A stretch of 57,427 nucleotides of DNA from Treponema sp. (GCA_009787835.1 WQSN01000012.1:1-57427), one strand, 5' to 3'; shown: positions 35,508 through 44,552, numbered from the stretch's first letter. Notes: generated by a model not told the origin, from the letters alone. Program-made: numbers and translations.

Positions 35508-36056
35508 ATGAAAAAGTGGATTTGTACAGTTTGCGGTTATGTTCATACAGGCGATCAGCCGCCGGCGGGATGCCCTACATGTAAAGCGCCATCCTCAAAA
35601 TTCAAAGAGCAGGATGCAAGCACGGGATTTGCTGCGGAACACGTAGTTGGCGTCGCCAGGGGCGTGGACGCTGACATAGTAAAAGATTTACAGGCGCACT
35701 TTAACGGCGAATGCTGCGAAGTGGGAATGTACCTTGCAATGGCGCGCGTTGCCCATCGTGAAGGATATCCTGAAATCGGTTATTACTGGGAAAAGGCGGC
35801 ATGGGAAGAGGCCGAACATGCCGCGAAATTCGCGGAACTGCTGGGCGAAGTAGTAACCGACAGCACAAAGAAAAATCTGGAAATGCGCGTTGAGGCTGAA
35901 CAAGGCGCGTGCGCTGGTAAGACTGATATTGCAAAACGGGCCAAGGAAAAAGGACTGGACGCGATTCACGACACAGTTCATGAAATGGCGCGTGATGAAG
36001 CCCGCCATTGCGCAGGTTTCCGAGGACTCTTAAAACGGTACTTCCAGAACTCTTAA
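35508..36056 (+). CDS. Reverse rubrerythrin (N-terminal rubredoxin, C-terminal di-iron ferritin-like domain)
   Basis: Peroxide-scavenging non-haem iron protein of 182 residues. The rubredoxin-type domain comes first (CTVCGYVH and CPTCKAP give the Cys4 iron site). It is followed by a four-helix ferritin-like domain with [28 protein letters not shown] and [12 protein letters not shown], which supply the Glu/His di-iron ligands. This order is the reverse of classical rubrerythrin, as in clostridial revRbr. It protects anaerobes against H2O2 and O2. It has its own Shine-Dalgarno (TAGGAG) and appears monocistronic. Confidence 0.92.
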   Translation: MKKWICTVCGYVHTGDQPPAGCPTCKAPSSKFKEQDASTGFAAEHVVGVARGVDADIVKDLQAHFNGECCEVGMYLAMARVAHREGYPEIGYYWEKAAWEEAEHAAKFAELLGEVVTDSTKKNLEMRVEAEQGACAGKTDIAKRAKEKGLDAIHDTVHEMARDEARHCAGFRGLLKRYFQNS

Positions 36057-36071
36057 CGCCGCATCCTGAGT

Positions 36072-36120
36072 CAGTTACAGGTTAAAGTGTTAAGAATTAA
36101 TTAATAACACACTGGAACTG
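36072..36120 (+). other. Nested hairpin downstream of the rubrerythrin gene
   Basis: CAGTT (36072-36076) pairs with AACTG (36116-36120) around an inner stem GTGTTA (36087-36092) and TAACAC (36105-36110). No T-run follows; possibly a transcript end or mRNA-stabilising structure. Confidence 0.4.
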
Positions 36121-36178
36121 ACCCCAGGAAAAACGGGAAGTATGGTAATTAACCGCATAAATAATTACAATAACTCCC

Positions 36179-36535
36179 ATGGATCAAAGCATTAAACAAA
36201 AAAGTAAAAAATTCGCAGCTAAAGTAGTCCTTCTCCATAGACAGCTTTCAGCCAGAAAGAAAGAGAGTGTTATGTCCGAAGAACTCCTGAGATCCGGCGC
36301 GGGGATTGGCGCGGGCCTTGTAAGGTCGGAGTGCGCAATAAGTAAAAGCGACCAAATCGCCAAGGTATACAATGCACTGCAAGACTGCGCGGAAGCGAAA
36401 TACTGGCTTGAACTCCTGAATGAAACAGGATGCCTTACAGAATTTGAATATAACGACACCCTGAAAGAATGCGACGAACTGCGTAAGCTGCTTGTCGTAC
36501 AGATTAAGACAATAGGAACTGTAACATCAAAATAG
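36179..36535 (+). CDS. Four-helix-bundle protein (23S rRNA intervening-sequence protein family)
   Basis: 118 residues, all helical. The segment SKKFAAKVVLLHRQL, the central LLRSGAGIGAGLVRSECAIS and KVYNALQDCAEAKYWLELL match the S23/IVP four-helix-bundle family. Members are encoded inside 23S rRNA intervening sequences in some spirochetes but also free-standing, as here. No rRNA is nearby. The function is unknown; RNA or DNA binding has been suggested for relatives. No strong Shine-Dalgarno is visible. Confidence 0.85.
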   Translation: MDQSIKQKSKKFAAKVVLLHRQLSARKKESVMSEELLRSGAGIGAGLVRSECAISKSDQIAKVYNALQDCAEAKYWLELLNETGCLTEFEYNDTLKECDELRKLLVVQIKTIGTVTSK

Positions 36536-36606
36536 AAGAACGCTCATTGCTCTAAAACAAATCTTCCCTTACAATATCCTTATCAAACTAGAATCAGGAG
36601 AATGCC

Positions 36607-38694
36607 ATGAGCCGAGAATCCAAAATAAAAGAATTAATTACCCAAATGACGCTGGAGGAGAAAGTTTCCCAACTGGTTTATACAAGCGCGGCAATTCCCC
36701 GGCTGGGAATACCAGAATACAACTGGTGGAACGAGTGCCTGCATGGAGTAGCCAGGGCCGGTATAGCGACCATCTTTCCCCAGGCAATCGCGCTTGCGGC
36801 TACTTTTGATGATACTTTTATACAGGAAGTGGCGGACGCTATTTCCGATGAAGCGCGTGCAAAATATAATGAAGCGATTAAACATGGAAACCGCGGACAA
36901 TACTGGGGACTTACTTTCTGGACGCCGAATATTAATATCTTCCGCGATCCGCGCTGGGGGCGGGGACAGGAAACTTATGGCGAAGACCCTTACCTGACAA
37001 GCCGTATCGGCGCTGCGTTTGTTCGCGGTCTGCAGGGCGATGATCCTGAAAATTTAAAAACCGCGGCCTGCGCGAAACATTACGCCGTACATTCCGGACC
37101 GGAAAAAGACCGCCATACATTTAACGCGATTGTATCAAAGAAGGATCTTTTTGAAACATATCTGCCCGCCTTTAAAGCGTTAGTTGATGCAGGAGTTGAG
37201 TCTGTCATGGGCGCGTATAACCGCACTCTGGATGAGCCATGCTGCGGCAGCGCCTTACTCCTTAAAGACATACTGCGCGAAAAGTGGGGATTCAAAGGCC
37301 ATGTCGTTTCCGATTGTTGGGCTATCCGCGATTTTCATGAATACCACAAGGTGACCAAATCACCGGAAGAGTCTGCGGCTCTTGCGTTAAACGCAGGCTG
37401 CGATCTTAACTGCGGATGCACATATCCAATGCTGAATGTTTCTTTTAAACAGGGGCTAGTTACAGAAGATGCGATTAATACAGCTCTTGAGCGTCTGCTC
37501 AGAACCCGTTTTAAGCTGGGAATGTTTGAACCGCCGGAATCTGGCAAATACGGAAAACTTGGCCGTGAAATAATAAACTGTGAAAAACACCAAAAGCTTG
37601 CGTTAAAAGCGGCGCATAAATCCATCGTACTTCTTAAAAACGATAATAATATTTTACCGCTGGACTCAAGTCCAAAAAGAATAACCGTGACAGGTCCCGC
37701 CGCCGCTAACGCTCATGCGCTATTTGGCAACTATTACGGCGTCAGTTCACGTTTTGTTACCATTTTGGAAGGAATTGGTGAAAAAACAAGGAATTTATTC
37801 GGTACCTCAATGGAATACCGTCAGGGCTGCATGATGTACGGCGAAAACAGTAAATCACTGGTTCATTACGGCGAGGCTGCGCCTTCCGATGTGGTAATCG
37901 CCGTAATGGGACTGGACGGCGCTATCGAAGGCGAAGAAGGCGACGCGATTGCGTCAGACTTAAACGGCGACCGCAATACAATCGAGCTTCCGCCGTGGCA
38001 GATAAAATACCTGGAAAAAATCAGGGAAGCGGGAAAAAAGATCATTTTGGTATTGACAGGAGGCAGCGCAATCGCATTCCCGGAAAACCTTGCGGACGCA
38101 ATAATTTTCGCCTGGTATCCGGGCGAGCTTGGAGGCAAGGCAGTAGCTGACATCATCTTTGGCGATATAGCGCCGTCCGGAAAACTTCCTGTAACATTCC
38201 CGGTTTCAACAAAGCAGCTTCCGCCTTACGATGACTATTCAATGAAGGGACGCACTTACCGTTACATGACTGAAAAACCTCTGTACCCATTCGGTTTCGG
38301 GCTTTCATATACCAGCTTCCGTTTCGATTCTGTTGACCTGAGCGCGCCCACAATTTCTGCGGGCGGCAGGATAAAGGTATCTGTAAAAGTAAGCAACACA
38401 GGATCATATAACGCCGATAATGTTATACAAATTTATGTTACCAAGGACAACCGAAATGAAAATGATCCTCTTTTCTCTTTGAGAGATTTCCGCCGTATTC
38501 ATATTCAGGCAGGTAAGAGCGAAACAGTTGAATTCGAACTTTCATCACAGGCTTTTGAAACTGTAAATTCCGAAGGCGGATACGAACTTACGCCGGGAAG
38601 TTACACGATCATTGCATCGGATGCAGCGCCGGTTCCGGCTGCCGTTGAAAAAGGCGCGGCACAGCCTGTATCAGCTAAACTAATGATAAATTAA
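36607..38694 (+). CDS. Glycoside hydrolase family 3 (beta-glucosidase/xylosidase type)
   Basis: 695 residues without a signal peptide, so probably cytoplasmic. It has the GH3 N-terminal barrel (PRLGIPEYNWWNECLHGVAR, FRDPRWGRGQETYGEDPYLT, KHYAVHSGPE) with the nucleophile aspartate in VVSDCWAI. The GH3_C domain (KSIVLLKNDNNILPLD) and the C-terminal fibronectin-like domain (GRTYRYMTEKPLYPFGFGLSYTSF) follow. The N-terminal motifs are those of beta-xylosidase/beta-glucosidase subgroups. A GGAG precedes ATG 36607. It lies upstream of a secreted GH5 and a sugar ABC system, suggesting intracellular hydrolysis of imported oligosaccharides. Confidence 0.94.
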   Translation: MSRESKIKELITQMTLEEKVSQLVYTSAAIPRLGIPEYNWWNECLHGVARAGIATIFPQAIALAATFDDTFIQEVADAISDEARAKYNEAIKHGNRGQYWGLTFWTPNINIFRDPRWGRGQETYGEDPYLTSRIGAAFVRGLQGDDPENLKTAACAKHYAVHSGPEKDRHTFNAIVSKKDLFETYLPAFKALVDAGVESVMGAYNRTLDEPCCGSALLLKDILREKWGFKGHVVSDCWAIRDFHEYHKVTKSPEESAALALNAGCDLNCGCTYPMLNVSFKQGLVTEDAINTALERLLRTRFKLGMFEPPESGKYGKLGREIINCEKHQKLALKAAHKSIVLLKNDNNILPLDSSPKRITVTGPAAANAHALFGNYYGVSSRFVTILEGIGEKTRNLFGTSMEYRQGCMMYGENSKSLVHYGEAAPSDVVIAVMGLDGAIEGEEGDAIASDLNGDRNTIELPPWQIKYLEKIREAGKKIILVLTGGSAIAFPENLADAIIFAWYPGELGGKAVADIIFGDIAPSGKLPVTFPVSTKQLPPYDDYSMKGRTYRYMTEKPLYPFGFGLSYTSFRFDSVDLSAPTISAGGRIKVSVKVSNTGSYNADNVIQIYVTKDNRNENDPLFSLRDFRRIHIQAGKSETVEFELSSQAFETVNSEGGYELTPGSYTIIASDAAPVPAAVEKGAAQPVSAKLMIN

Positions 38695-38701
38695 TTATAT
38701 A

Positions 38702-38736
38702 ATGAGGCAGTTTCAGAAAAACCGGAACTGCTTCAT
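38702..38736 (+). other. Intercistronic hairpin between GH3 and GH5 genes
   Basis: ATGAGGCAGTTTC and GGAACTGCTTCAT form a 13-bp stem (two wobble pairs) with a nine-base loop. It has no T-run. It may stabilise the upstream mRNA or separate expression of the two genes. Confidence 0.5.
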
Positions 38737-38754
38737 ATAACGGGGAAATGAAAA

Positions 38755-39792
38755 ATGAAAATATCAGTAAATAAACTATATAATTTTCCATTGGCGATTA
38801 TTTTAATAACCTTTCTTGCGGCTTCCTGCAGCGTGGATGACAGACTGCTTTCCGTGGATAAACAGGGGCGGACTGTAGTTGAACGTTTTGGCCGGCTAAA
38901 GGTAGAAGGCGTAAAACTTTTAGCTGAAGACGGCAGGCAAATTCAGCTTAGGGGGATAAGTTCGCACGGGCTTCAATGGTTCGGCAGATACGCAAATGAA
39001 GGCGTTCTTAGGTGGCTAAGAGATGACTGGAATATGCAGGTTTGGCGGGCGGCCATGTACCTCAGGGAAGACGGTTATATCACTCAAAGGTCGGTTAAAT
39101 CATTTGTTACAAGTTCTGTAGAAGCAGCCATCAATCTTGGGCTTTATGTCATTATCGACTGGCATGTCCATCATGATCAGGATCCGAATTTTTACAAAGA
39201 CCTTGCGATTGATTTTTTTACAGAAATGGCTCAACTTTACGGATCCTACCCGAATGTTATTTATGAAATCTGTAATGAGCCGAACGGTTCTCATGTGACA
39301 TGGAACGAGGTTATAAAACCGTACGCGCAAGAGATAATATCGGTAATCAGGCAGTATGATCCTGATAATATCATCATTGTGGGAACGCCGAATTGGAGTC
39401 AGGATGTGGACATTGCCGCCTTAAATCCCATAAACGGTACAAATATCATGTATACCCTCCATTTTTATGCAGGATCACACGGTCAGGAGCTTAAAAACAA
39501 GGCAGCATTCGCCATAGAAAGAGGTTTACCCATTTTTGTTACAGAGTGCGGCACATCTCAATCATCCGGAGGCGGCGGTGTTTATGAAAAAGAATTCCTG
39601 GAATGGCTCTCTTTCCTGAAAAAACATCAAATCTCCTGGGTAAACTGGTCTTTAACAAACAAGGGAGAGGATTCCGGCCTGTTAAGAATGAATACCGACC
39701 GTGAAGGTAAAGGCGGCTGGACTGATGATCAACTATCCCAATCGGGACGATTTATCAGAAAAATATTGAAAAATGAAATAAAAATAAAGTAA
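38755..39792 (+). CDS. Secreted lipoprotein endoglucanase, glycoside hydrolase family 5
   Basis: 345 residues with a lipoprotein signal (lipobox LAASC, Cys25). The GH5 barrel shows LRGISSHGLQWFG, the acid/base Glu175 in YEICNEPNG and the nucleophile Glu264 in FVTECGTS, plus IIDWHVHH and LHFYAGSHG. This set is typical of endo-beta-1,4-glucanases of the GH5_2 type. As a surface or periplasmic lipoprotein it would cut beta-glucan outside the cytoplasm; the neighbouring ABC system and GH3 could take up and hydrolyse the products. Confidence 0.92.
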   Translation: MKISVNKLYNFPLAIILITFLAASCSVDDRLLSVDKQGRTVVERFGRLKVEGVKLLAEDGRQIQLRGISSHGLQWFGRYANEGVLRWLRDDWNMQVWRAAMYLREDGYITQRSVKSFVTSSVEAAINLGLYVIIDWHVHHDQDPNFYKDLAIDFFTEMAQLYGSYPNVIYEICNEPNGSHVTWNEVIKPYAQEIISVIRQYDPDNIIIVGTPNWSQDVDIAALNPINGTNIMYTLHFYAGSHGQELKNKAAFAIERGLPIFVTECGTSQSSGGGGVYEKEFLEWLSFLKKHQISWVNWSLTNKGEDSGLLRMNTDREGKGGWTDDQLSQSGRFIRKILKNEIKIK

Positions 39793-39831
39793 ATCATTAA
39801 TTTTATAAATGAAATAACTAAAAGAAATGAA

Positions 39832-39889
39832 TTGACTTTTAATGAATAAAAATGTACAATATTGTTCATTAGGCCTAAAAATTTTTAGG
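39832..39889 (+). promoter_or_regulatory. Promoter of the sugar ABC genes with a palindrome at the start point
   Basis: TTGACT (39832-39837), 17 bases, TACAAT (39855-39860). Immediately after the expected start point lies the perfect 16-bp palindrome CCTAAAAATTTTTAGG (39874-39889), a good candidate operator or leader hairpin. Confidence 0.65.
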
Positions 39890-39917
39890 TAAAATTAAGA
39901 TTTTTTTGGAGGAAAAA

Positions 39918-41171
39918 ATGAAGAAAGCACTAGTCATTTTAGGGGTAGTCCTTATGCTGTTCAGCATAATCGGCTGTAAAAAGGATCAGGGACTTGTTGT
40001 GTGGTCATTCACGGATGAGTTGGAAGACATGATCAAGAATTACTACATCCCCGCGCATCCGGATGTCAAAATTGAATATACAATGACTCCGACAGAGCAA
40101 TTCCAGGGTAGGGTAGATCCTGTATTCCAGTCAGGCAAAGGCGCTCCTGATATTATCGCATTGGAAGCCGACTTTGTCCGCAAATACGTGGAATCGGGAC
40201 TTCTTTTGGATATCACTGATGTTTATGAAAGGAACAAAAGCAAACTCTACAATTATCCTGTAGAAATCGGAACATACAACGGAAAAGTATACGGTATGTC
40301 ATGGCAGGCAGCGCCAGGCGCGTTCTTCTATCGCCGAAGCCTTGCGAAAAAATATTTCGGCACCGACGATCCCGCAGTTATTCAGACTTATTTCTCCAGC
40401 TTTGAAAAATTCCTGGAAACAGCTGAATTCCTTAAACGGAGTTCAAACGGCGGATGCGTAACAATCGGCAGCCGCGGCGATTTGACAAAGGTGTTCTATG
40501 AATTACGCTCACAGCCCTGGGTTGTAGGCGGCAGAGTAAACATTGATCCCGCAATGGAACAGGCAATGGATATAGCAAAAATCATGAATGACAACAGGTA
40601 TGACGGCCGCGTAGGCCAGTGGTCAGAAGGCTGGTTCGCGAGCTTTAACGGAACCCTTACAGACGAAACCGGCAAGCAGCTTGAAACATTTGGAACATTC
40701 CTTCCAACATGGGGTCTCCACTATGTTCTTAAAACAAACGCTCCCGATACCTCAGGCGACTGGGCCATGATAGCCGGTCCTGTAGGCTGGAGATGGGGCG
40801 GCACATGGATTGGCGCATATAAAGACACCAAGAATGTACAGGCCGCAAAAGATATGATTGAATGGCTTACAACAAGCGATGTTTTCCTGGAAAGATGGGC
40901 AAGAGATAAAGGCGATGTTGTCGGCAGCCAGGTTGTTGTAAACAAGATTAAAGACACATTCCGCGAACCTTTCCTCGGCGGACAGAACCACTATGCGGCA
41001 TTTGCGGACATGATTCCGAATGTTAATGGCAGGCTTGTACAGGCAACCGATTCAGTCTTTGACAATCTATTCAATGAAGCTATGACAGCTTATGTAGAAG
41101 GCGAAAAAACCAAAGCGCAGGCTCTTGATGATTTAAGAGCCCAGGCCAGAACAATGCTCAATCTAAACTAG
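39918..41171 (+). CDS. Sugar ABC transporter substrate-binding lipoprotein
   Basis: 417 residues, family 1 extracellular solute-binding protein. ATG 39918 is chosen because GGAGG lies six bases upstream and it gives a clean lipoprotein signal MKKALVILG... with the lipobox IIGC (Cys20). The body contains GAPDIIALEADFVRKYV, YGMSWQAAPGAFFYRRSLA and a C-terminal helical part ending RAQARTMLNLN. It delivers sugars (probably oligosaccharides, given the GH genes) to the two permeases downstream. A strong terminator follows immediately. Confidence 0.93.
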   Translation: MKKALVILGVVLMLFSIIGCKKDQGLVVWSFTDELEDMIKNYYIPAHPDVKIEYTMTPTEQFQGRVDPVFQSGKGAPDIIALEADFVRKYVESGLLLDITDVYERNKSKLYNYPVEIGTYNGKVYGMSWQAAPGAFFYRRSLAKKYFGTDDPAVIQTYFSSFEKFLETAEFLKRSSNGGCVTIGSRGDLTKVFYELRSQPWVVGGRVNIDPAMEQAMDIAKIMNDNRYDGRVGQWSEGWFASFNGTLTDETGKQLETFGTFLPTWGLHYVLKTNAPDTSGDWAMIAGPVGWRWGGTWIGAYKDTKNVQAAKDMIEWLTTSDVFLERWARDKGDVVGSQVVVNKIKDTFREPFLGGQNHYAAFADMIPNVNGRLVQATDSVFDNLFNEAMTAYVEGEKTKAQALDDLRAQARTMLNLN

Positions 41172-41205
41172 TCAGAGGATTAGCTGGCTGAGAATCAAAT
41201 TTTTA

Positions 41206-41240
41206 CCTGACCACTTTACCAAGTGGTCAGGTTTTTTTTT
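41206..41240 (+). terminator. Intercistronic intrinsic terminator between binding protein and permease
   Basis: CCTGACCACTT (41206-41216) and AAGTGGTCAGG (41221-41231) form a perfect 11-bp stem with a TACC loop, followed by nine T. The ribosome binding site of the permease starts right after the T-run. Partial read-through would give more binding protein than permease. Confidence 0.9.
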
Positions 41241-41250
41241 AGGAGAAATT

Positions 41251-42225
41251 ATGGAAAAAAGAATAATTGGTCACGAGGCAAAGACAAACCGGTGGGGTTA
41301 TGCCTTTGTCGCGCCTTTTATAGTTGTGTTCTTAATTTTTAACCTTTGGCCTACTATTAATACAATTTCACTTGGGTTTACAGATCTAAGAGGATTTAAC
41401 CGTACCAGAAATTTTGTTGGATTGGCTAATTTCGCAAAACTGATAACCGATCCGTATTTCTGGAGCGCTTTAGGAAATACATTTATCATCTGGATATTCA
41501 ACTTTATACCTCAGCTTGGTATGGCCCTGGTGCTTGGAATATGGCTTTCGGATACACAGTTGAATCTCGCAGGTAAGGGTTTATTCCGCGCTGTTGTTTA
41601 CCTGCCAAATCTTCTTATGGCAATGTCTGTAGCCATGCTCTTCCGCAGCCTTTTCGGACAGGGCGGTCATGTGCAGGCGCCGGCGAATCAATTTTTAAGA
41701 ATGATAGGAATTTATTATAATAACGTGGAACTGGGAATACCCAAAGACGCGTTTAATTTCTTCCGAAGTGAACCATTTTCAAGAGGGCTTGTATCATTTA
41801 TACAATGGTGGATGTGGTACGGCCATACATTAATCATCCTTATGGCAGGTATTACAAGCATACCCACATCTCTTTTCGAATCCGCTGTTGTTGACGGAGC
41901 AAACAGCAGTCAAATCGCACGGAAAATTACCCTTCCGCTACTCCGCCCCATTATGCTCTATATACTTGTCACGTCAATGATTGGCGGTATGCAGATGTTT
42001 GATATACCATTTACGCTTACCGACAGATACGGCGCGCCGAATAACTCGATACGAACAACTGTAGTGTATCAGTACAATATCGCGTTTATGGGCAGCAATG
42101 ATTACGCGTATGGAGCCGCTATTTCCATTGGAATATTTTTAATAACAATGATTTTAGCTTTAATGATATTCTTCCTGTTGCAGGATCGCAGCGAATTGAA
42201 ATCAAGAAATGGAGGCGCAAAATGA
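41251..42225 (+). CDS. Sugar ABC transporter permease (MalF/UgpA type)
   Basis: 324 residues with six predicted membrane helices. The EAA loop is seen in SLFESAVVDGANSSQIARKI followed by TLPLLRPIMLYIL. The N-terminus GYAFVAPFIVVFLIFNLWPT is standard for this family. It overlaps the next permease gene by four bases (ATGA), so both are coupled. No ABC ATPase is encoded nearby. Confidence 0.93.
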   Translation: MEKRIIGHEAKTNRWGYAFVAPFIVVFLIFNLWPTINTISLGFTDLRGFNRTRNFVGLANFAKLITDPYFWSALGNTFIIWIFNFIPQLGMALVLGIWLSDTQLNLAGKGLFRAVVYLPNLLMAMSVAMLFRSLFGQGGHVQAPANQFLRMIGIYYNNVELGIPKDAFNFFRSEPFSRGLVSFIQWWMWYGHTLIILMAGITSIPTSLFESAVVDGANSSQIARKITLPLLRPIMLYILVTSMIGGMQMFDIPFTLTDRYGAPNNSIRTTVVYQYNIAFMGSNDYAYGAAISIGIFLITMILALMIFFLLQDRSELKSRNGGAK

Positions 42226-43061
42226 CATATAGAACAGGTAATCCGTTAAAACGGCAGCTTATCCATTTATTGATGATTATTCTGGCGATTATGGCTATAG
42301 TGCCGGTATATGTGCTTATGATAAACGCTACTCGTTCTACTGAAGAGATCAATACAGGTTTAGCCATTCTGCCAAGCAGAAATGCCGCATATAACTGGAA
42401 CGCTCTTACGAGCAGAGGTTTTAAAATATGGCACGGCTTTTTGAACAGCGCGATAATTTCTATCGCTACTACCGCAGTAAGCGTTTATTTCTCGGCACTA
42501 ACAGCCTACGGTCTTCATGTCTATCGTTTTAAAGGCAGACTCGCGTTATGGGGACTGATTCTGATTATAATGATGCTTCCAGGATCGCTAACATTTATTG
42601 GTTTTTATCAGCTAATGGCTTCGTGGAGGTTGACAGATAACTACCTGCCTTTGATTATTCCAAGCATTGCGGCCGCCGGAACAGTACTGTTCATCCGGCA
42701 ATATATGAGCGCAGTATTAAGCAAGGATCTTATAGACGCAGCCAGGATAGACGGAGCGGGCGAATACAGTATTTTCAACATAATTATTTTACCGGTAATA
42801 GTTCCGGCTCTTGCGGCTCAGGCAATCTTTACATTTGTCGGTTCATGGAATAACTTCCTTACGCCGTTTGTTCTGCTTTCATCAAACTCAAGATACACCC
42901 TGCCCATGTTTATCTTTCAGCTTCGCGGTGATATTTACCGGACAGAATTCGGCGGTATTTATTTGGGAATTGCCGTTTCGCTTATACCCATTCTGATTTT
43001 CTACGCGTTAATGTCAAGGTATATAATTTCCGGGCTTACTTTAGGCGGAATTAAAGAGTAA
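42222..43061 (+). CDS. Sugar ABC transporter permease (MalG/UgpE type)
   Basis: 279 residues, six helices. The EAA motif is DLIDAARIDGAGEYSIFNII followed by LPVIVPALAAQAIF, and SWNNFLTPFVLLSS is the usual conserved segment. It forms the membrane heterodimer with the preceding permease. The ATPase must come from another locus (MsmX-type sharing is common for such systems). It is followed directly by MITE copy 2. Confidence 0.93.
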   Translation: MTYRTGNPLKRQLIHLLMIILAIMAIVPVYVLMINATRSTEEINTGLAILPSRNAAYNWNALTSRGFKIWHGFLNSAIISIATTAVSVYFSALTAYGLHVYRFKGRLALWGLILIIMMLPGSLTFIGFYQLMASWRLTDNYLPLIIPSIAAAGTVLFIRQYMSAVLSKDLIDAARIDGAGEYSIFNIIILPVIVPALAAQAIFTFVGSWNNFLTPFVLLSSNSRYTLPMFIFQLRGDIYRTEFGGIYLGIAVSLIPILIFYALMSRYIISGLTLGGIKE

Positions 43062-43081
43062 AAGTGAAAAAAAATGTATGC

Positions 43082-43190
43082 TAGTGTCCTGTAATATTCT
43101 AATGACGGAGTAACATGTTAAGTTAATTCCTAATATAATAAGGAACTAACGCATTTTGTTATTTTGGAAACAGAATATTACAAGACACTA
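43082..43190 (-). mobile_element. 109-bp MITE, copy 2 (inverted relative to copy 1)
   Basis: Flanked by TA (43082-43083 and 43189-43190). Terminal inverted repeats GTGTCCTGTAATATTC on the left and one-mismatch complement on the right. The inner stem is GTTAGTTCCTTAT/ATTAGGAATTAAC. It starts 20 bases after the permease stop and ends next to an IS630 transposase relic. Confidence 0.85.
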
Positions 43191-43204
43191 GTACTCCATG
43201 AAGT

Positions 43205-43439
43205 CTAAATTCGAGTATACAAATGTTGGCGCTTAATTCGAGCATCATCGGTGGTAAATTGCCACCGTACAGTAGCTTTATAACTATTAGGGTTGGTAAC
43301 CCATGGTTGCACTTCACTGTCCTTTTTTTAACTGACGGTATTCTTTACCCCAAACACTGTCAGCCGAGTACGCTAATTTCCAGTTCAGCCATATTCAGCC
43401 ATGACCCATGTTTTGGCGTGTAATGTATTTCAAAACGTT
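43205..43439 (-). pseudogene. IS630-family transposase C-terminal relic
   Basis: The minus strand encodes RFEIHYTPKHGSWLNMAELE and ISVLG, the signature C-terminal region of IS630-type DDE transposases. In-frame stops follow (before QCLG and before RIPSVKK), and after a frameshift the usual end SYKATVRWQFTTDDARIK, a short tail and a stop at 43205-43207. The upstream part is cut off by the IS66 end at 43440. Clearly non-functional. Confidence 0.8.
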
Positions 43440-43952
43440 GTAACCGTCAAAACAAGCGGTGAAAATATTCTCGAATGATAAAAAAAACGTAACGAAAAAT
43501 TTAGCAATTAAAAATAATCCAAGGAAGCAGCTTTTCCCAGTTTTCTGATAAATTTGCGAACGGAGCTTTATCAAATAGTGTACGCAAATAAAGAAGCGGT
43601 TCAATCTTATTCTGCTAGGCAGTTTCAATGAGGGAATAAATACCGCAGGAGCTTTTAGCACCGGCAGGGCTCTTATTGAAAAGCCAGTTTTTTCTACCAA
43701 GTACAAATGGACGAATCGCGTTTTCACAAACGTTGTTGTCAGGGGTTAAATAAGGACTATCAAGATACATGATTAATTTATCCCACTGTTTTAGTGTATA
43801 TGCAATCGCTTTACCAATCTTGATATTTCTGAATCATTATGTAACTTACAAGGCTCGCGCCCGCTATAGAACGAGGAATAATACAAGGAGGCACAGGCGC
43901 GATCTTTACAACAGGCTGTTCCTCGTCTTCTGTTCCCTCGCTGCAGCGGCAT

Positions 43953-43966
43953 CGGACTGAAGTCCG
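43953..43966. repeat. Micro-palindrome inserted in tnpC
   Basis: CGGACT-GA-AGTCCG. On the coding strand a 15-bp insert between KYA and CRCSEG adds RTSVR without shifting the frame. Confidence 0.55.
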
Positions 43967-44028
43967 CGCGTATTTTGGTCTTATTGTTTTTCTTACATAT
44001 ATAGATTGAGGTATTATTTCAAGTTTTT

Positions 44029-44047
44029 CTAAGGACTTTAGTCCTAG
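44029..44047. repeat. Micro-palindrome inserted in tnpC, creating stops
   Basis: AGGACT-TT-AGTCCT (44032-44045), inside a 17-bp insert between GEET and EKLEII. It introduces stop codons and shifts the frame. It shares GGACT/AGTCC arms with the palindrome at 43953. Confidence 0.55.
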
Positions 44048-44552
44048 GTTTCTTCGCCTATTCTGGTCATTTTTTCACCGCAGGCGCATGTTTTTTCATC
44101 TTCAGGGATATCTACGATTTCTTCAACTCTGCGAAGATTAGGGTCAAGTGGTTTGCGTCCCGGTTTTTTTCCTGTATAGGATTTTATTTTCTGCTTCTCT
44201 GTTTCAATGCCTTCTTCTGGCAATTCTGTTTGTTCTGTTTCTTCGACGAATAACGATTGCTGTTTGTCATCGGAGAGTAATTCCTCGGCGCTGCGGCAAA
44301 ACCTTTTGTATATCAGAAGGTCATAGCGTTCATTTAATTCATAATATTTATGTTTAAATGATTCTAATTCTATTATTCGCTTATTGTCTGTTTCTAATTT
44401 GCGTATGTAGCTTAACACTTCAGGATTTAATGTTTCAAACTGTAATGCTGTATTCAGCATATCTTGTTTAATCACGCAACGATCTGCTTGTCAACTTTTT
44501 TATAAAATATTTTTTATTAATCCGACCCGAAACTTCCGGATCGGATTTTTTC

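Larger units (their letters stand above)
43501..44475 (-). pseudogene. tnpC: IS66 transposase TnpC, internally deleted
   Basis: The N-terminal part is intact: coiled coil (LSYIRKLETDNKRIIELESF) and zinc-finger-like CACGEKMTRIGEE. Stop codons then appear with a 17-bp palindromic insertion. The frame resumes as EKLEIIPQSIYVRKTIRPKY and, after a 15-bp palindromic insertion, CRCSEGTEDEEQPVVKIAPV and RSIAGASLVSY. It then jumps near 43843 to IKIGKAIAYTLKQWDKLIMY and the C-terminal VCENAIRPFVLGRKNWLF. The DDE catalytic middle is absent, and an additional stop (TAG for AAG) lies in SLIETA-QNKIEP. Confidence 0.85.

Noticed and set aside
36179-36535. Four-helix-bundle gene as evidence of an rRNA intervening sequence
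   Set aside because: No 23S rRNA sequence surrounds it; free-standing copies are common.
43395-43727. Open frame of 110 residues on the minus strand
   Set aside because: Out-of-frame reading of the IS66 TnpC C-terminal relic and the IS630 relic.
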